A stretch of DNA of 64,000 nucleotides from Lagopus muta. Taxonomy: Eukaryota; Chordata; Aves; Galliformes; Phasianidae. Of the stretch, positions 26,301 through 39,830 are shown one piece after another. Location of the stretch: the NCBI RefSeq assembly GCF_023343835.1, contig NC_064444.1, forward strand, positions 10,530,719 through 10,594,718. The letters are read 5' to 3'. Each line of letters opens with the position of its first letter. Positions within the stretch are counted from its first letter, which is position 1. The notes beneath the pieces were generated by a model. That model saw nothing but the letters and a program-made list of their open reading frames with translations. It had not been told where the DNA came from and did not search any database. The position numbers and the translations under genes are program-made.

Positions 26301-27355
26301 TCTTTTAAATAGTTCTTCTGCACTGAGGTAGCACAAAGACTTCAGAATATTGTGTTTTAATGGACTGTAATCCATAGAAAGTATTTGAATGACTAAAATG
26401 TAAATCTTGGAAAGCTGCTTTAAACCTATAGCTTTTTAGAAGTGTGTTAATTGCATCTCAGTTTAGACAAAAGAGGTTTGTTTTTTATTTTTGTATAGAT
26501 ATTTTTGTGCATTAAGTATTTGTTATTATTTTATTAGCAAGTCTCAGTCCACTCTGTGATAATTCATATCTTCTCAAGTATGTAATGAATATGCAATGTT
26601 AAACACTTTTAAGCGCAGGAATTATGATGACATCCCTCAGAAAATATTCTAAATGTGTGATTTCCAGCCCACTAACCCACAAATAAGTTGTGTACAGGCT
26701 CCCGTTGAGAACAAGCTCCTGTGGATCATCGGGTAAACACTGTCTAGCAGTAGAGCTGGGGGAGAGTGAGACATTTCCATTTTAAAATCAGTTCTGTAAA
26801 GAAAATCTTTATGTGGGTGTCTGCACATAAAGTGCTGCTGATCCTAGGTCAGACAGTGTGTGTACAGACTGTCATCGCAGCCTTTGTTCAAAGAGGAGGA
26901 AAATCCCACAGGTGGCCCTGTGAAAGGCTCAGCCTTGCACAGTACTCTGCAATCTGATCCAGCTGAACACTTAAGTGTGCACTTAGTGTTAAGCTTAAAG
27001 GACGATGTCTGCTTTGCTAAATGATCCGGGATCAAATGCGTGTACTCCTGAAGGAGGTATGTAATGTGTGAAAATAAACTGTATGGAAAAGTATGTACAG
27101 GTAGCTAGATAATTAGGGAAGCCAATGATTTCAGTTCAAGGAACACTTTCATTTACAGTATTTTGTTTCACATTAATCCTTCAGCAGTCTACCACAGTTA
27201 ATATCTGGCCATGAAATTTTCATCTATGTCGTGTCTTTCTTTGAAACTTAGAGATTTACAGTCTCTCAGCCTGATTTATCTCATCTTGACGCTGATGACA
27301 AAAATCCCAGTTTTGCTTTTGAAGGGTATGATTGACTAGTTAACATTTATTTCAG
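23371..27355. other. intergenic, no gene seen
   Basis: Two GC-richer patches, 23950-24330 and 25240-25640, have accidental open frames (up to 136 codons on the minus strand at 25340-25750) without resemblance to known proteins. The rest is AT-rich. No CpG island, RNA gene or confident transposon was recognised. Confidence 0.45.
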
Positions 27356-27359
27356 CCTT

Positions 27360-27530
27360 GGAGAAGGACATCTTCCTTATTTTGTAGATAAAGTACACCA
27401 AAATAAGATGAAGAGACTTTATCAACGTTGCTCAGTAAGTTAATGGCACAAAGTCATAGAACTAAGGATTCCTTGCCCTCTCTTCACTGCTTTATGCTCT
27501 TTTGATAACGTGTTTGTATTTCCATAGCAA
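27360..27530 (-). repeat. ancient MIR/CR1-type repeat remnant
   Basis: The order 'ttattttgtagataaag', 'aagagactttatcaacgttg', 'ctcagtaagttaatggcaca', 'aagtcatagaactaaggatt', 'ccttgccctc' and 'tgctctttt' reproduces the module 'ttttacagatgaggaa...gagacttgctcaaagtca...cagtaagt...agaactcaggactccttgactccc...tgctctttc' of MIR/L2/CR1-like elements in reverse orientation. It is strongly diverged, consistent with great age. Confidence 0.5.
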
Positions 27531-30500
27531 TATTATTCTGGAACATGGTAATGCAATAGTTTTGAAATATGCTTTTCATGTGATGTGCGGAAACATAAAA
27601 TCTATAGATATGCAGCATACATGGGTAGAAGAATTCACATTACAATATGTAGCTACAAGCATAATAAATGGAAATTGATGAAAAGGGAATCTTTCTACTG
27701 CTGGGATTTTAAAGAATTAGACAAATGTGCATAGCTCAAATAAGGCAGAATATTCTGCTTCTTGTCACAGAAAGAGCGATGAACATGTATCAGAAGAGCA
27801 AATCAGCTGCCGCTTGCTAAGTACCCTATGATTTTTCTTGACTGCTGCCGTTTGGGCCCTACCAAGTCCAGTACTTATGGTACAAATCGGGGAAGCTAGT
27901 TCCTTTTTTTGTTGTTCTGCCTTTTGAAGGGATAGTCTTTCTTAGAAAAGACAGAAACTATAGCAATACAGTGTCGTCTCAGATAAATTTTTATTAATTC
28001 ATTTGCTTTGAAAGAGGGAGCTAAATCAGTGTAATTGTGGATTCTTGGTCCTGCGGGCAGAACAGAATCCCAGAAACATGACATTGTGTGCTATTTTTCT
28101 CTTATTTTTAAAGACAGTCTGCATAGTACAATATTAGGTGAAGCAAATCTTTGTAATTCACATGTTTATGCTGGGCATTTTTAATTATTGTTGTTAGTAA
28201 TGATGGTGTTATTATACTAAAAGTAGTGTTAGTGTGTGGTGGGAGTCCTTCCATAAGGCTGCATGCAGAAAGCTCATTAAAAGATAGCGTTCTGGAGATG
28301 ATGCTCTATCTAACCGAAATCAGCAGGACATAGGAACTCCGTCGTGTAGGATGAATAACAAAAGAAAGGGCAGTTTACATTCTTTGATACATTTCTGCTC
28401 GATTAACCCCCAGTGGGACTTTACCCCTCCAGTCACATTCTTTTGTTCTTCTAATCTTCTTTTGTATTTGTTCACTGACCCCAAGCATGTATTTGACTTG
28501 TGACCCTATTTCTGTTAATAAAATACAGGCCATCTGACCAGCATTCACACCAATGAACTACAAGGTGATGATTACCTCATTGTAAGCGCCAGGAGCTAGC
28601 AGCAAACAGCAGTGTAGGGCTGGTGGTTGGGTGGGCTGAGGATAACCAACCAACACGGCTCGAGCAGTTCTGAACTGCAACTTCAAAAGCAAGAATAAGA
28701 CGATAGTCTCCTTCAGAGTATTCAGTGCTGTCCATGGAAAAGCTGTACATATCCTCACTTATTGTTCAGCTGTTAGTTGGTAATATTTAAGGGATTATGG
28801 CAAAGCAAAAAACAATCATAGCTATAATGTGGAAATTTTCAGCATCTATATGGATGGTAGCTTATAAAATCAAGATTACTTTGTTTACGTTTGGGGTTAT
28901 CAATAATAATTATATGCCTCATGAAAAGAAACCAAATACATCAACGCTCATGGATAATAATTTCAGTACAGTATTTTGAGGCTAAATGAACACTGCAAAG
29001 CATAGGTGAACTCTTTCAAAGCAAAGTATTATTTGTTTTTAAAGCACCAGCAGAAATGTTGATTTTTTTTCAAGAAGAAAATACACAGTAATGAACTTAT
29101 TAATGATTTCACCAGATCTGTAAACCATGAGGTCTTATGCGAAAGCCCTGTTAATTGTGTGTTACATGAAAAAATCATGCCAAAGCCATTTGTCAGATAT
29201 GTAATCTGTGGCTCTGTTTTGTGACAGGAAGCCATTATTTCCACTGAAAAAACAAATCCGTTAAATTTGAACTATTAGATTACAGCAGGGTTAAGGCTGC
29301 TTCTGTGCTGTAGAGTCACATCAGGGTCACGGCTCGGTTCTAGAGATGTACTGCAAGAGCTTCATATCTGATTAAGACAAAAAACTGATAAAAATGTAAT
29401 GCAGACTAACAATATGGAATTATCTGATGCAGTTTGGGGGGGTAGGGGCAGGGGGTATAACATCATTCAGTTTATTTGCATATGTTTGTTCTTTCTACTG
29501 AAATCAATCTCTTTGAAGGAAGCAAGAAAACTTTAGAAAAAGAAAATATTATTAATTCTGGTAAGAGAACACAGAAGAAAATCTTTAGTAAACATTTCTT
29601 TTCCAGTGTTGATTATCATTCTGTCTAATGTTTATTTTCATAATTTTCTTTGATCCAAGCACTAATAACAATAAAGTTGACTCTGTTTCTTTGAACTAGC
29701 ACAACTATGCTATGGCCAAATTTGGAGGAAATTTTTAAGTGGCTTTTTGTTTTACTCCCAAGCCACACAACAGATTTATAGGGTAAATATTTGCATAGCT
29801 CACACCCTCATCTGTTTAGGAATGCTTCTATGGCTAACAGTAATTTACCTGCTTTGGGCCTCTGTCAGGCTTTTTGTGAAAGGCTATGGGCTGTAAATGT
29901 CCAGGCATGTACTAAGCAGCAGTCAAGAGAGCCCGTGGCTCAAGGCTTTGAATCATGGTGCTGTGCTATGGAAGTTGCTGAGGTTCATAGGGACAGCCCA
30001 CCCGCCCTGGACTTCCCTCCCAGCCCTGCAGCAGGGCAGCAGGCAGAGGCAGGGCAGGGACTGCAGAGGACCAGGCCTGTACTGCTTGGGGTCTCTGCAT
30101 GAGGGGACGGGAAAAGTCTTTGCTGAGCACGGGTCGGATTTCTCCCCAGTCCTCTTCCATCAGAAATTTGGAAAATTCGTATGTACTACAGACTTAGAGA
30201 GAATTACATTCCTAATGTAAGTGTTATGCAATTGTAAAATTTGTGCTTGCTATTTACCAGCCTCACTCTGTCAGTTACAGAAGGAAGCATATGCTGATCA
30301 GCTCCCTGTTTGTTGGTGGTGGTTTTCTTTTTTCTTAGTTTTTGGAGGACAAGATACTAAAGCATGGGACATTCTCATGTTCTCTAAGAGTTGCTGTTTT
30401 TCTGTTTGTCCCAATGCTTAGACTAGCTGAACAAGAGGCTCTGATCTAAAGATTGATTACCTCTGTGAACAGGTCCAAGTTTCATTCTTAAATCAGCCAG

Positions 30501-30580
30501 CATGTGGTTGATGACAGGGACAAAGCCAACCCTCATCCCTCCCTAAGCAAATCATCTTACCCTTTACTGTAGTTTGACCA
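27531..30580. other. intergenic, no gene seen
   Basis: AT-rich desert with one GC-richer patch at 29880-30150. A G-rich run at 29436-29455 is listed separately. POU octamers ATTTGCAT lie at 29474-29481 and 29789-29796. No exon, RNA gene or confident transposon was recognised. Confidence 0.45.
29436..29455 (+). other. G-rich tract with G-quadruplex potential
   Basis: Three G tracts of 7, 4 and 5 bases are separated by 2-base loops (TA and CA). The 7-base tract can supply two G-triplets, giving the four needed for an intramolecular quadruplex. It is isolated in AT-rich desert rather than at a promoter, so function is unknown. Confidence 0.5.
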
Positions 30581-30584
30581 GATT

Positions 30585-30670
30585 ATAATTTCACCATTAA
30601 AATGAATGTCAGAATTTCCCCTGGCTTCAGCTGGAGTTGGGTTTGGCCATCAGCTTCTAAGTGCAGATGG
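30585..30670. repeat. possible ancient-repeat fragment
   Basis: 'CCCTGGCTTCAGCTGGAGTTGG' at about 30619-30640, followed by 'tttggcc', resembles the same 'ttgacttcaatgggagttgggtc...ggcc' module seen at 17.5 kb and 37.1 kb. The copy is short and diverged, so the call is weak. Confidence 0.3.
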
Positions 30671-33600
30671 TCTGCTGCAGGGCTTGTTTTTAAATCCAGA
30701 GGTGTGCAAGTGCTTCCACAGATTATAAAAATATAAATGAATACAAATAATGTGAATTCTGATGTTGCTAAAAAGAGTCATTAGAACATGGGTGTGTTTA
30801 AGAATAGATCAGGACTAATTCCTGTGACTGCAGGTGGCTGGCACTTGAACAAGGCTGAATATTTCAGTTATGAACTGTATAGACAATTTGGGCTGTATCT
30901 TTTCTCCTTTTTAATCTCTTTTTCTCTCTCTTTTTTTTCTTTTTTTAATTTTTATTTATTTATTTATTTGGTACATATTAAAAATGCAAAATAGAAAAAA
31001 AAAAAAGAAGTTGTTAGCTTCTGTCTTTTGCCCTGGACAAAATACTGTATTTCTGCTCCTAGAGGATGGATTCCTCAGAAGGTACCTAAGGACTCCTGTG
31101 GAAATGTGCAAAAGTGCTTCCCTTAACAGAAAATCATCACAGCTGTGCATGCAAACAAAAAGGAAAGGTTGTTCAGTTCCTTTGTTGTTTTGTTGGTTTT
31201 TTTTCTTTTCAGCTTAGGAAAACAGAAATATCAGAACTGATCTGTACAGTTCACTTTCACATAAGTACACCTAAGAATATGGGACTGGAAAAAACCACAC
31301 TGCTTCAGGCTGCTTCCTAGATTGCTGGCAACTGTACTGTGGCATAGGTACAAAATGGGCAGAATGGGCCCAGCTCCTCTGTAGATACCCCTGTAAGCAA
31401 AAGTAGGAAACAGGGAGTTACAGAATGCCCATTTCTCAGTGGATGAGAATTCCAAAACGTAGGGTCTTTAAATTCTTACACAGTGAACATGAAATTACAG
31501 TAAGGATTTCATAATTTCATCAGCAGGCTTTGAAAGATAGTTGTGTGGAGAGCGAGGAGAGGAGTATTTGAAAGTGAGCAAATCTATTTTGCATTGTTCA
31601 ACCCAATGTTGTTGTTCACTTTACTTTTTTACCTTTTAAAAATTTAAAAACAAACAAGAAAACAATATAGCAGTGCTCACTTGCTGGAAAAAGCTCTCAC
31701 TATTTATTTTCACCATAAAATCCAGGACTTTGGCATACATAAGCAGAGTCCCTTGGATTCTCTAACCCCTGAGACTACCTGGCTTGCAGGATAATTCAGA
31801 GCTAAGCACAGAATTGTGTGCAGCTTTCTTCTCTCCTCCCTTTTTGAATAAACATTTCTACTCCACATTTCTGCAGAGGTGTAGACAGAGCAGAACCATC
31901 TGTCTGAGCCTGCAGAAGTCTGAAACAGCAGTGAGAGGTATATTGCTTGAAAACCAAATAGTTTTTCTATGTCATGCTGAAAACTCAACAGGTTACAGCT
32001 TAGAATAAATGAGAATCCACCTAAGAGTAGTGCATGGCATGGCATGGCACAGCGATGAATCTGGTGTTGTTTTAGCTATCTAGATTGATTGATGTAGATG
32101 TTAAATGACAGATTTGAGATTTTTGTGATTACATGCTTTATCACTGTTGGCCCAAAAATGGACCTTTAGTGGGTGTAAAGTTTTTGTGATGCTTGGCAAA
32201 GGATGCAGCTGATGTTCTAGCTTATATACATTGCTGGAGAGCTTTAAGCTGTCCTCCTAAAAACAGCTCTCCAGCAGGATTCTTGTACTCTTCTCAGCTG
32301 AGGACTGAGACATGGCTTGTGCTTCAAGATCATGTTTTATATAGTCCCACAGTAATTCTTTTTCCTTTATCTCCATTAATTTTCCTTTGCCAGTTCTGGT
32401 CTGTTCTCTTCTGCTCAGCAGGGGGTGTTTTTGTTCTTTTTCTTCGTTGCTATTAATTTTCCTATAACACAACTGTCTACTATATTTGCATAGCATCCAC
32501 CATCGAGATACTAAGATAGTTTTCAAGTACATTAAATTCCACATTTTAAAACAGTAATAAAAGGCTTTTGCAAAATAAATATATAAAGCTGCTCACAGAT
32601 CGTGCAACAAGGAAACCAAATACAGAGCTCAAGTTCCTGGAACTTGGGAGGACAAAGGAGCAGTTTACTAAACAGCCTTTTCCCAACACTCAGAGCTCTG
32701 ATAATCCTTAGAGGAAATAATAAATCTTTCTCTTTTTTGCTCTTCCCTGCGTTTCTTTTGTTGTTTCTGATTTTAAAGAAATGACGAGTGTAGGTACTAC
32801 TTACAAGGCAATTCCTGGATGTTTCTGGTAGTCCAATCAAGGGACAAGACTGTGAATAGGAAAGGGAGGTGATCAATTCATCCTGTAAAGGAATTAAAAA
32901 CAAAAGCGGAAATCCTTTGTAAGAAAAAGAGTGGCTGGGATTATAGCTGCATGCTTTCACTAATGACTTTGCAAACATTTAGTCAGAGAGAACCTGGAAA
33001 TCAAGTTGCACTTTATTTAATATTCAGATAAGGACCATTCACCTGCTGTTAAGCTACAACATCTACAATCATTCTTTGAATACTGATAATTATATGAAGC
33101 AGACTCCCCTAGAGGCTGGTAGTCTAGTCTGGATTCACCTGGAATACAAAGATGAATAATATTGCATATTACATGCTCCCAAGTAGTTGCAATTTATAGA
33201 AATGTCCATTTATGCTCTTGAAAAAAAAAAAAAAAAAAGAAGCATATTTCCCTTGGGTTATGTTATACAGTGATAAAAATCTATGTGTGGGACTGCTTGG
33301 ATTATAACTCCTGGTATGCCTGTTGCTGATTAATTAATAAACAAATAAAGCATCATATTTAGCCAGCTATCTCACTACAAGACTATAAAATAGAAAATGT
33401 TAAAAAAAAAAAAAAAGTGTACCTTGCCATAGAGAAAGGTTAAGCAGAGACATGCGAAATGAGTTTCAGAAGTGGCACACAAATGGCTCAGAGTAGGTGT
33501 GTGTATACATTTTTAAAAGATGAGGAGTGTTATGAATGTGCTCTGTTAGCTTCCTCCTTCCCTTCTCTTTCTCCCATCAGGTGCCTTGTCCTTGCTCTCC

Positions 33601-34025
33601 CCTCTCATTTGCTGATGGCTGATAACACCTTATCTCCACCAGGGAAGCAACTGGGAAGTTTGCTCCTTCCTCACTAGGCTGAGGGTATAATTAGAACAAC
33701 GCACCTGCTCAGTCCTCCAGTGACTCAGTTAGTCTACATCCATGTCAAAATCCATGCTGTGAGGGTAATTTGATCATCTCACTTACTTTTTCATATACTT
33801 TATGTGAATAAGCCACCAGAACAAGCCTTTGTTGCTTTGGTTCAGTTTAATCTCACAAATTTGTGTCACTTCTTTGTTTCTAGAAGAATTTTATCATTTG
33901 ATCTCATGGTTACACTTTAGTAGACTTTAGTACATGTTTTATTTCCCTCTCCAGAATATAAAATTCCATCTTGTGTCAAAATATTCTTATTAGTATCTAT
34001 TTATATTTCAGAGATACTTAGAATC
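30671..34025. other. intergenic, no gene seen
   Basis: AT-rich DNA with a TTTA/TTTT low-complexity region at 30917-30969, A18 at 33221-33238, A15 at 33402-33416 and a POU octamer at 32484-32491. A 148-codon minus-strand frame at 32532-32978 is unrecognised and is probably chance. No RNA gene was found. Confidence 0.45.
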
Positions 34026-34029
34026 TTCA

Positions 34030-34270
34030 GCTGCTGAGAGCAGGGTCTTGTTGTACAAGATGATACAGAGGCACACAATAAAGGACTGCTGGTCCCAGGA
34101 GCCTGGCAAGCTAAGCAAGGGGAGAGAAGAAATATCACCACTGTTTTACAAATGGAAATATGGAAAACCAGAGCTCTGAGAATCTGTGCAACTCATTGCA
34201 GTGTCACACAGCAATATTGGCAAGGGAATTCTGTCAAAGTCCAGAATCAGTGCATACTAAAGGTGGGTAT
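34030..34270 (-). repeat. ancient MIR/CR1-type repeat remnant
   Basis: The order 'ttgttgtacaagatgataca', 'caccactgttttacaaatgg', 'aaatatggaaaaccagagct', 'gtgcaactcattgcagtgtc', 'acacagcaatattggcaagg' and 'gaattctgtc' matches the reverse-orientation ancient module 'tgtacaaacacag...ttttacagatggggaaactgaggcac...gtgacttgcccaagatcacacagc...gtggcagagctgggaa'. This is one of the clearer remnants in the window, though with many substitutions. Confidence 0.5.
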
Positions 34271-35702
34271 AAACCCTGTTTTCTTGGCAAGCATCAATAT
34301 AAGCTCAAATAAATTACAGGTGGGTACACTGGTATCATTTGCACACTGAGCATGCCAAGGCTCCCTGGGTCTCCTCTGCGGCTATTTCTCCCCCAGCTCC
34401 ATCCTTCAAAGCAGCAGATACTGCTTTTTGATGCTGTCCTCTTAGGCTTATAGAAGTTAGTCTACCACTGCTTCCTCTTGCACTTAACAAAAATTTACCT
34501 CTGGCCCTGAGATGCCACAGCAGTATCACATCTCTCTGACTGCAGCAGCTTCCAGGCACAGCAGAGAGACACCAAAGGTCCTTTAGTTTCTCCTTCCAAG
34601 CACCCAAGGAGTAATGCAATTGTTTTGTCCTTGAACGTAGCCTGGAATCTCTTGCATTAGAGTACTTTTCCTCTGCTCTTCCCAGCAGACACTGCAATCC
34701 TGGGGAAGCGGTAGCAAGCAGGGGGTATTCACTCAAGACCAAGCAGTGGAGAAGCGCGTTGATATTCCCTGAAGACAAAATAAACCGAGTGGAAAGTTCA
34801 CTGTCTTCCTTTTGAAGATGACTGAAGGTAGGAGGGGAGATTGCCAGGACTGAGGGTGGGTGGCAGCAGGCACAGAGCTGCTTGCAGCCCCCAGACCTTC
34901 AAGGCCATGGCAAACATTTCCAACACAGCCTGCTGAATTCTGTTTGCAAAACTGTTGAGCTAAACTCTTTACCAATGCTGACTGCACTGCTGTAATGCTG
35001 CCTTCTGACTTAAAACCAGTTCGGGCTAATTGTTAAGGATCAGATAACAGGAAAATATTTCTATTTGACAGTCTACTATTTTTCAATTGTTCCTCTGTTA
35101 CATATCTAAGTAAACATTTGTTCCACTTATCATTTCTGAGCAAAAGACATGAATCATTTGACTAGTAAAACCACAACGACAGCTGTTGCTTATTAGAAAC
35201 AGTCATCTTGTTCAAGGGCCTGCTATGAAGGGGTTCTTCAGGAAACTGTTTCTGCTTTTAGTGCTTTACAGAGTAATGAAAGCAGAGTTGCAGAAATTAG
35301 GGCATTTTTATTTCACTCGTGATTGGCAAAACACACAGGCACACACAAACAGAGCAGTTGTTACAGCTGAGCTAGAAGCCTGCAAGAAAATGGAAAATAC
35401 TCATTGAAGAGTACTGCTAATGATATAATATTATCGTCTTTGCCTTATGGTTTTCTACAATATAGGTCAAACAAAGTGGGTTCTAAGGTTTCCTTTGTGA
35501 TTAGGTTATATCATTTTGGATTTGGGATTTGGTATTGGATAAATTCTGTATACTAGTTATAAATCCTCTACCAGATATATATTTTTGCCTAGATCTTAGG
35601 AACAAATTAATTCTGGATTTGTAAATACCCTTAGAAGCCAGTCACCAGTGATGACAACAATACTACTTTCAGATAAAGCTTCTCCAGCCAGTGGTAGAGG
35701 GC

Positions 35703-35739
<37 letters not shown>

Positions 35740-37085
35740 TTTTAAAGTAAGATCTGCATTAGAGAATGCTATGAAATTGTTTTTAATTGAGTGGAAGAAA
35801 ATTAGGAAAGTAAAGCTGTGCCAGAAGGAATTTGTGAAATAAGTGAAACTGAGGCAGGTGAGATGCAAAGATTTTTCTTTCTAGGATGTTGCTACAAATG
35901 CCTTGTAGAGCATAAAGGCAGAAATGTGTTTATTCCTGTGACTGCATTAAAAAAAAAAAGTATTCAACAGATGCCCTAACACTTAGGCATTTTTTCAGAC
36001 AAATCACTAGACTGACAAACCCAGTATGATGCCTTTATCACCGGGTTTGAAGGGAGAAGCCAATGAGCATAGAGGCTGCACTGATCCCAGCAGAAGAGAG
36101 GGGTGGGACATTCAGAGCAATTGAGAAATACTACCAAGCAGTGTGCTCTGCTGGTAAATAGGAGCATTCGTGGTTTTGTGACTTTGTTGTTTAAATGTGT
36201 TCCAAAACACTAAATTCACTTGCAAATATTAAAGAAGAGTGGGGAAAAAAAACACAATTGTGGGATTATGGCAAAAGAAAAGGAAAGTAGGACAGAGGAA
36301 TGGCAGAGAGAAGCTTGTAACTGAGGAGACAAAGCTGAGGTTTATTATGAGTTAGAAATCTGCAAAACTGTCACCAATTCAGAAACTGCACTCAGCGAGG
36401 CTTCTAAAGATCATATCCTGCCCTTCATTCACCCTCACAGCACTCACTGATGGGAGTCAGCACTTCGCTGCAGCTGGGTATTTAGAAGTCATTTGTTCTG
36501 TGTAACATGCCCGTTCTTACTAATCTTAGTCAAGTAAGTAGTCCATCCTCATGTGTCATCCCACGGAAGTCAAATGTGCTATTAGCATAAGTGATGATTA
36601 CTTATCCGTGTGAGGTCTTGTGGGGTTGGGTCTTTCAGCATTGGAATACTTGACATGGCAGTCTTTCTATTATAATTTAATAAAATGGGGCCCAATTCAG
36701 CTCAGAGATGCCCTAGGGAGTCAGCTGGACTTAAATGGTGCTTAGGCCTTTGACTGGACCTCTGCAAAGCCTGAATTTCATTGAGTGAATACTAATTACT
36801 CAGAAGGAGGGTTATTAAATTATAGGCTCAGTTCTTTACTGTTGCTCAGAGCATGGTACCTTTCGAGTGCTTGAGCGAGTTAATGTACTGGACACAGAAG
36901 GTTCTGGTGAGATTGCTTTCCTGATAAAACAAGGATTGAAGAAATGTTGTTAATAATTAGAGTATTTATAGATGTTGGCGAGCAAATTTCATTCCATAAA
37001 AATACTGTACAGTAAAAAACCGGACAATATATATTTACATCAAAATGAAAACCTCTCTTGGAGCTGTGTAGATGGAAAAGGTCTA
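34271..37085. other. intergenic, no gene seen
   Basis: A GC-richer patch at 34340-34990 has a 147-codon minus-strand open frame without recognisable similarity. A15 followed by (AT)n lies at 35703-35741. The segment 36690-36790 ('aatggggcccaattcagctc') may be another ancient-repeat scrap. No gene, RNA gene or intact transposon was seen. Confidence 0.45.
35703..35741. repeat. A-tract plus (AT)n microsatellite
   Basis: An A15 tract at 35703-35717 runs directly into about 12 AT units. This is simple low-complexity DNA, probably length-polymorphic. Confidence 0.95.
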
Positions 37086-37089
37086 ACAA

Positions 37090-37160
37090 AATCTACCTCA
37101 AAGCCAGTGGAAATCTTCCTATTGATTTTGATGAGCTCTGAATTAAGCCCTCACAGGACC
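37090..37160. repeat. short ancient-repeat fragment
   Basis: 'CAAAGCCAGTGGAAATCTTC' and then 'CTATTGATTTTGATGAGC' and 'ttaagccc' mirror the ancient amniote module 'aaagcccattgaagtcaatggaaa...cattgacttcaatgggc...tcaggccc'. The copy is about 70 bases and diverged. Confidence 0.45.
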
Positions 37161-37800
37161 AGCACACGTAGGGGCCTTGACACATCACAGTCTTGGGTGA
37201 CTGGGTGAGGCAGTGGAATCAGTGAGCAGCTGGGACATGGAACAGTTCCCCCAGCCAGCTGCCTTGTGCAAGGAGGAATCAATCAGTTCATCTCTCGTGT
37301 CACAGGCTGAGCACATGATTTTTAAAGGATTACTTGTATGTCTAACAGCTGATGTTCTCCCTCTTTTTAATTTATTTGTGTCTTATTGTTCTTCACCTGC
37401 TTTCTGACCAGCTATTGGCCTCAGAGTAGCTCCTGTTCTGTTTGAACCTTCATTCTAAAACCCTGCAGGTTCTCAAAGCATTTTCATTGTACGTGAATAC
37501 TGTGGGACTTCCTTGTCACCTTTGTGACCATCTCCTTAATTCATAGATCTCCTGATTCCTAAAGTGTAAAGGAGAAAGAAAAATTTTGTATCATCTTTTC
37601 CTAACCAACTAGCTCCTGCATCTGCTCTTTGCTGCACGCATTCTGCTGTAGTTACAGAGAGCGTGTCTAGTTCTCTCTGTGACCCCACAAGATTTGAAAC
37701 AAACAAACAAAACAAAACAGATATTTGAAAATGTCTTCACTGATAGGAGAAAAAATATTGCTGTTAAACTCAGAGGGTTTGGCACACTAGACTATGAGTG
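37161..37800. other. intergenic, nothing recognised
   Basis: Mixed-composition intergenic DNA with a CAAA-rich run at 37699-37719. No gene, RNA gene, repeat family or convincing regulatory cluster was identified. Confidence 0.45.
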
Positions 37801-39830
37801 ATATAATGGACCCGTTATAGCATTTGATCTTTATCTTTGCTTGCTATTCCTATTAAAACGATTTGCTGGTTTTATGTCTATTTCACTTTCAGCTTCCCAA
37901 TCAGGTGTCCGGGAAAAATTGCGTTCATTAGCTGTTACATAAATTGTTTGCCAAATCATGCATATTAAAGGCATATATGCAGATCAGTCCTGTAACATCA
38001 CACATATAAAATGTATTTTATACAGTGCATCACTTAGACTTATTGAAAGACTAAAATCTGCATACTAAATGGCAGGTATGCCCTCAGTAAATTAACAGAG
38101 AATCTTCATTGTCAATGTTAATCAAACAGCACTTTAAAAACTCTTCTTTTATCATTGTCTCAACAGTGTTTTTCTCCTGTTAGATTTAAAACCAAGCTCA
38201 GGCATTTTTAAAGCTTAGATCCCTTTGTGGACCAATGCCCTCATGCAACCCAAGAAAGAACGAGCCAACTCCAGCCAGCTGTAATCCATATAGAATCAAT
38301 AGGACTTTTTCTTAGTAAAATTAAAAACTTTCCAGAAAAAAAAAAAAAGCAACAATAAAACAAACCCCTTGCCTAATCAGCTTTAAAAAGATTCCAACAT
38401 CTTTACATGTCAACCTGCATGCTTAAATTGAGGACTTTTTTATTTACTAGCTGTCTGAGAACTTGATTTTTCTTCATTTTCCCATTAGCGAGGCAGTTTA
38501 GGCAGCAGAATTCCTGTATTCCTCTCACTGGAGTAGCACAGAAAAAAAATCATTTGATTCCAGCGGATAGTAGTTGATTTCATTATCGTATTAGAGAAAA
38601 TAAAGATTACAATTCCGAATTACTTTGCCTGCAGTCCACACACTAACCATATAAATGGCAATATGTGGAAAAGTTGACTACATCATAAAAAATTAACTTC
38701 CTGCAAGGATTTTCTTGAATTGGTTTCAAAAGAATCCTCCATTTGGCATCTTTCCTGTACTGAATTTCTGGAGGGTAACTGCATTATGTGCATGTAAAAC
38801 ATGAGAAAGGAAACGTTCACTGAACTCCTTCTTTCTGTTACCAAATGTGACTGTAGTACGTTGTTTGCGTTTAAAAGAGTTGCCTCAAAGCTAAATTCTG
38901 TGATTATGCGCCTATATGTGCGTGCATTATAAGATAACCACTAACAGAAAGTGAAACACTGTTCTCTTTCACTTGCTGCTGAGTGACAAAGGTCGCACTT
39001 AATGATAATTTCAATATTCTGCCAGCAGCTGATGATATTCTGTCCCTGCCAAACTAAATAAATAAATAAATAAATGCTTCCCTCTCCTACAGTAAATGCC
39101 CTGTAAGTCTATAGAAAACAAATTAGGAATGCGTTATTCTCAATGAAAAAAGTCTCCATGAGAGGTATAATTTTATTTTTTTTTTGTGCACGGAATAACA
39201 TAAATCAAAAGAAGCAATAGTCTACCTTGTGTTTTGACTAGTTTGACCCTCTTCAACCCCTGCCAATTTTTATCTCATTTTTGTTTAACTTTGTACATCA
39301 GAGTTTAATTTTAAACCTGGTCCTGAAGACAGTGATGTATAGGGTACATCAAGTATAGCTTAAATTACCCTCTCCCCAGTGATTTGAAGTTGAGGGGAGG
39401 GTCCTACTCCACAGCAGGGTGGGAAAGAGAAATGGTCAGATGTTGCCCTTTGAACCTGACCACCCTCAGCTACAGAAACGTTTATGCCAGAACATCATTT
39501 ATTGATTTTATTATATTTTAGGATCTCTTAAAACTGTTGGTGAAGTTTGCCGTATATTAATTTTTGACACATGCATATAAAAACAGAAATACGGGTTGAG
39601 CAGAAACTATAAATATAGACAACACTGCCCAATAAACTTATATCCTTTCACTTACAGGTTTCCATTTCAGCCAATCCTTCCGAGCAGTCTGTCTTTGGAA
39701 ATAAATGTTACCCCTCTGATAAGCTAACCAATTTGAAGATTAAAGCTGCATTTGAGGATTAAAGTTTTTCTTATTTGATTATTGTTGTGTCTTGTAGCAA
39801 TAGAAGATAAACATTAATAAAATGTTGAAG
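37801..39830. promoter_or_regulatory. upstream region dense in candidate conserved non-coding blocks
   Basis: Most of this 2 kb is non-repetitive and rich in homeodomain, POU-like and GATA-like cores. The blocks that look most constrained are 37840-38060, 38550-38680, 38810-39060 and 39500-39780. Interruptions are low complexity: A13 near 38336 and (AATA)n at 39055-39075. The region lies 8-10 kb upstream of the TSHZ exon, so enhancers are plausible. Constraint is inferred only from texture. Confidence 0.3.

Noticed and set aside
32532-32978. 148-codon minus-strand open frame
   Set aside because: No recognisable family, no supporting splice or promoter signals.
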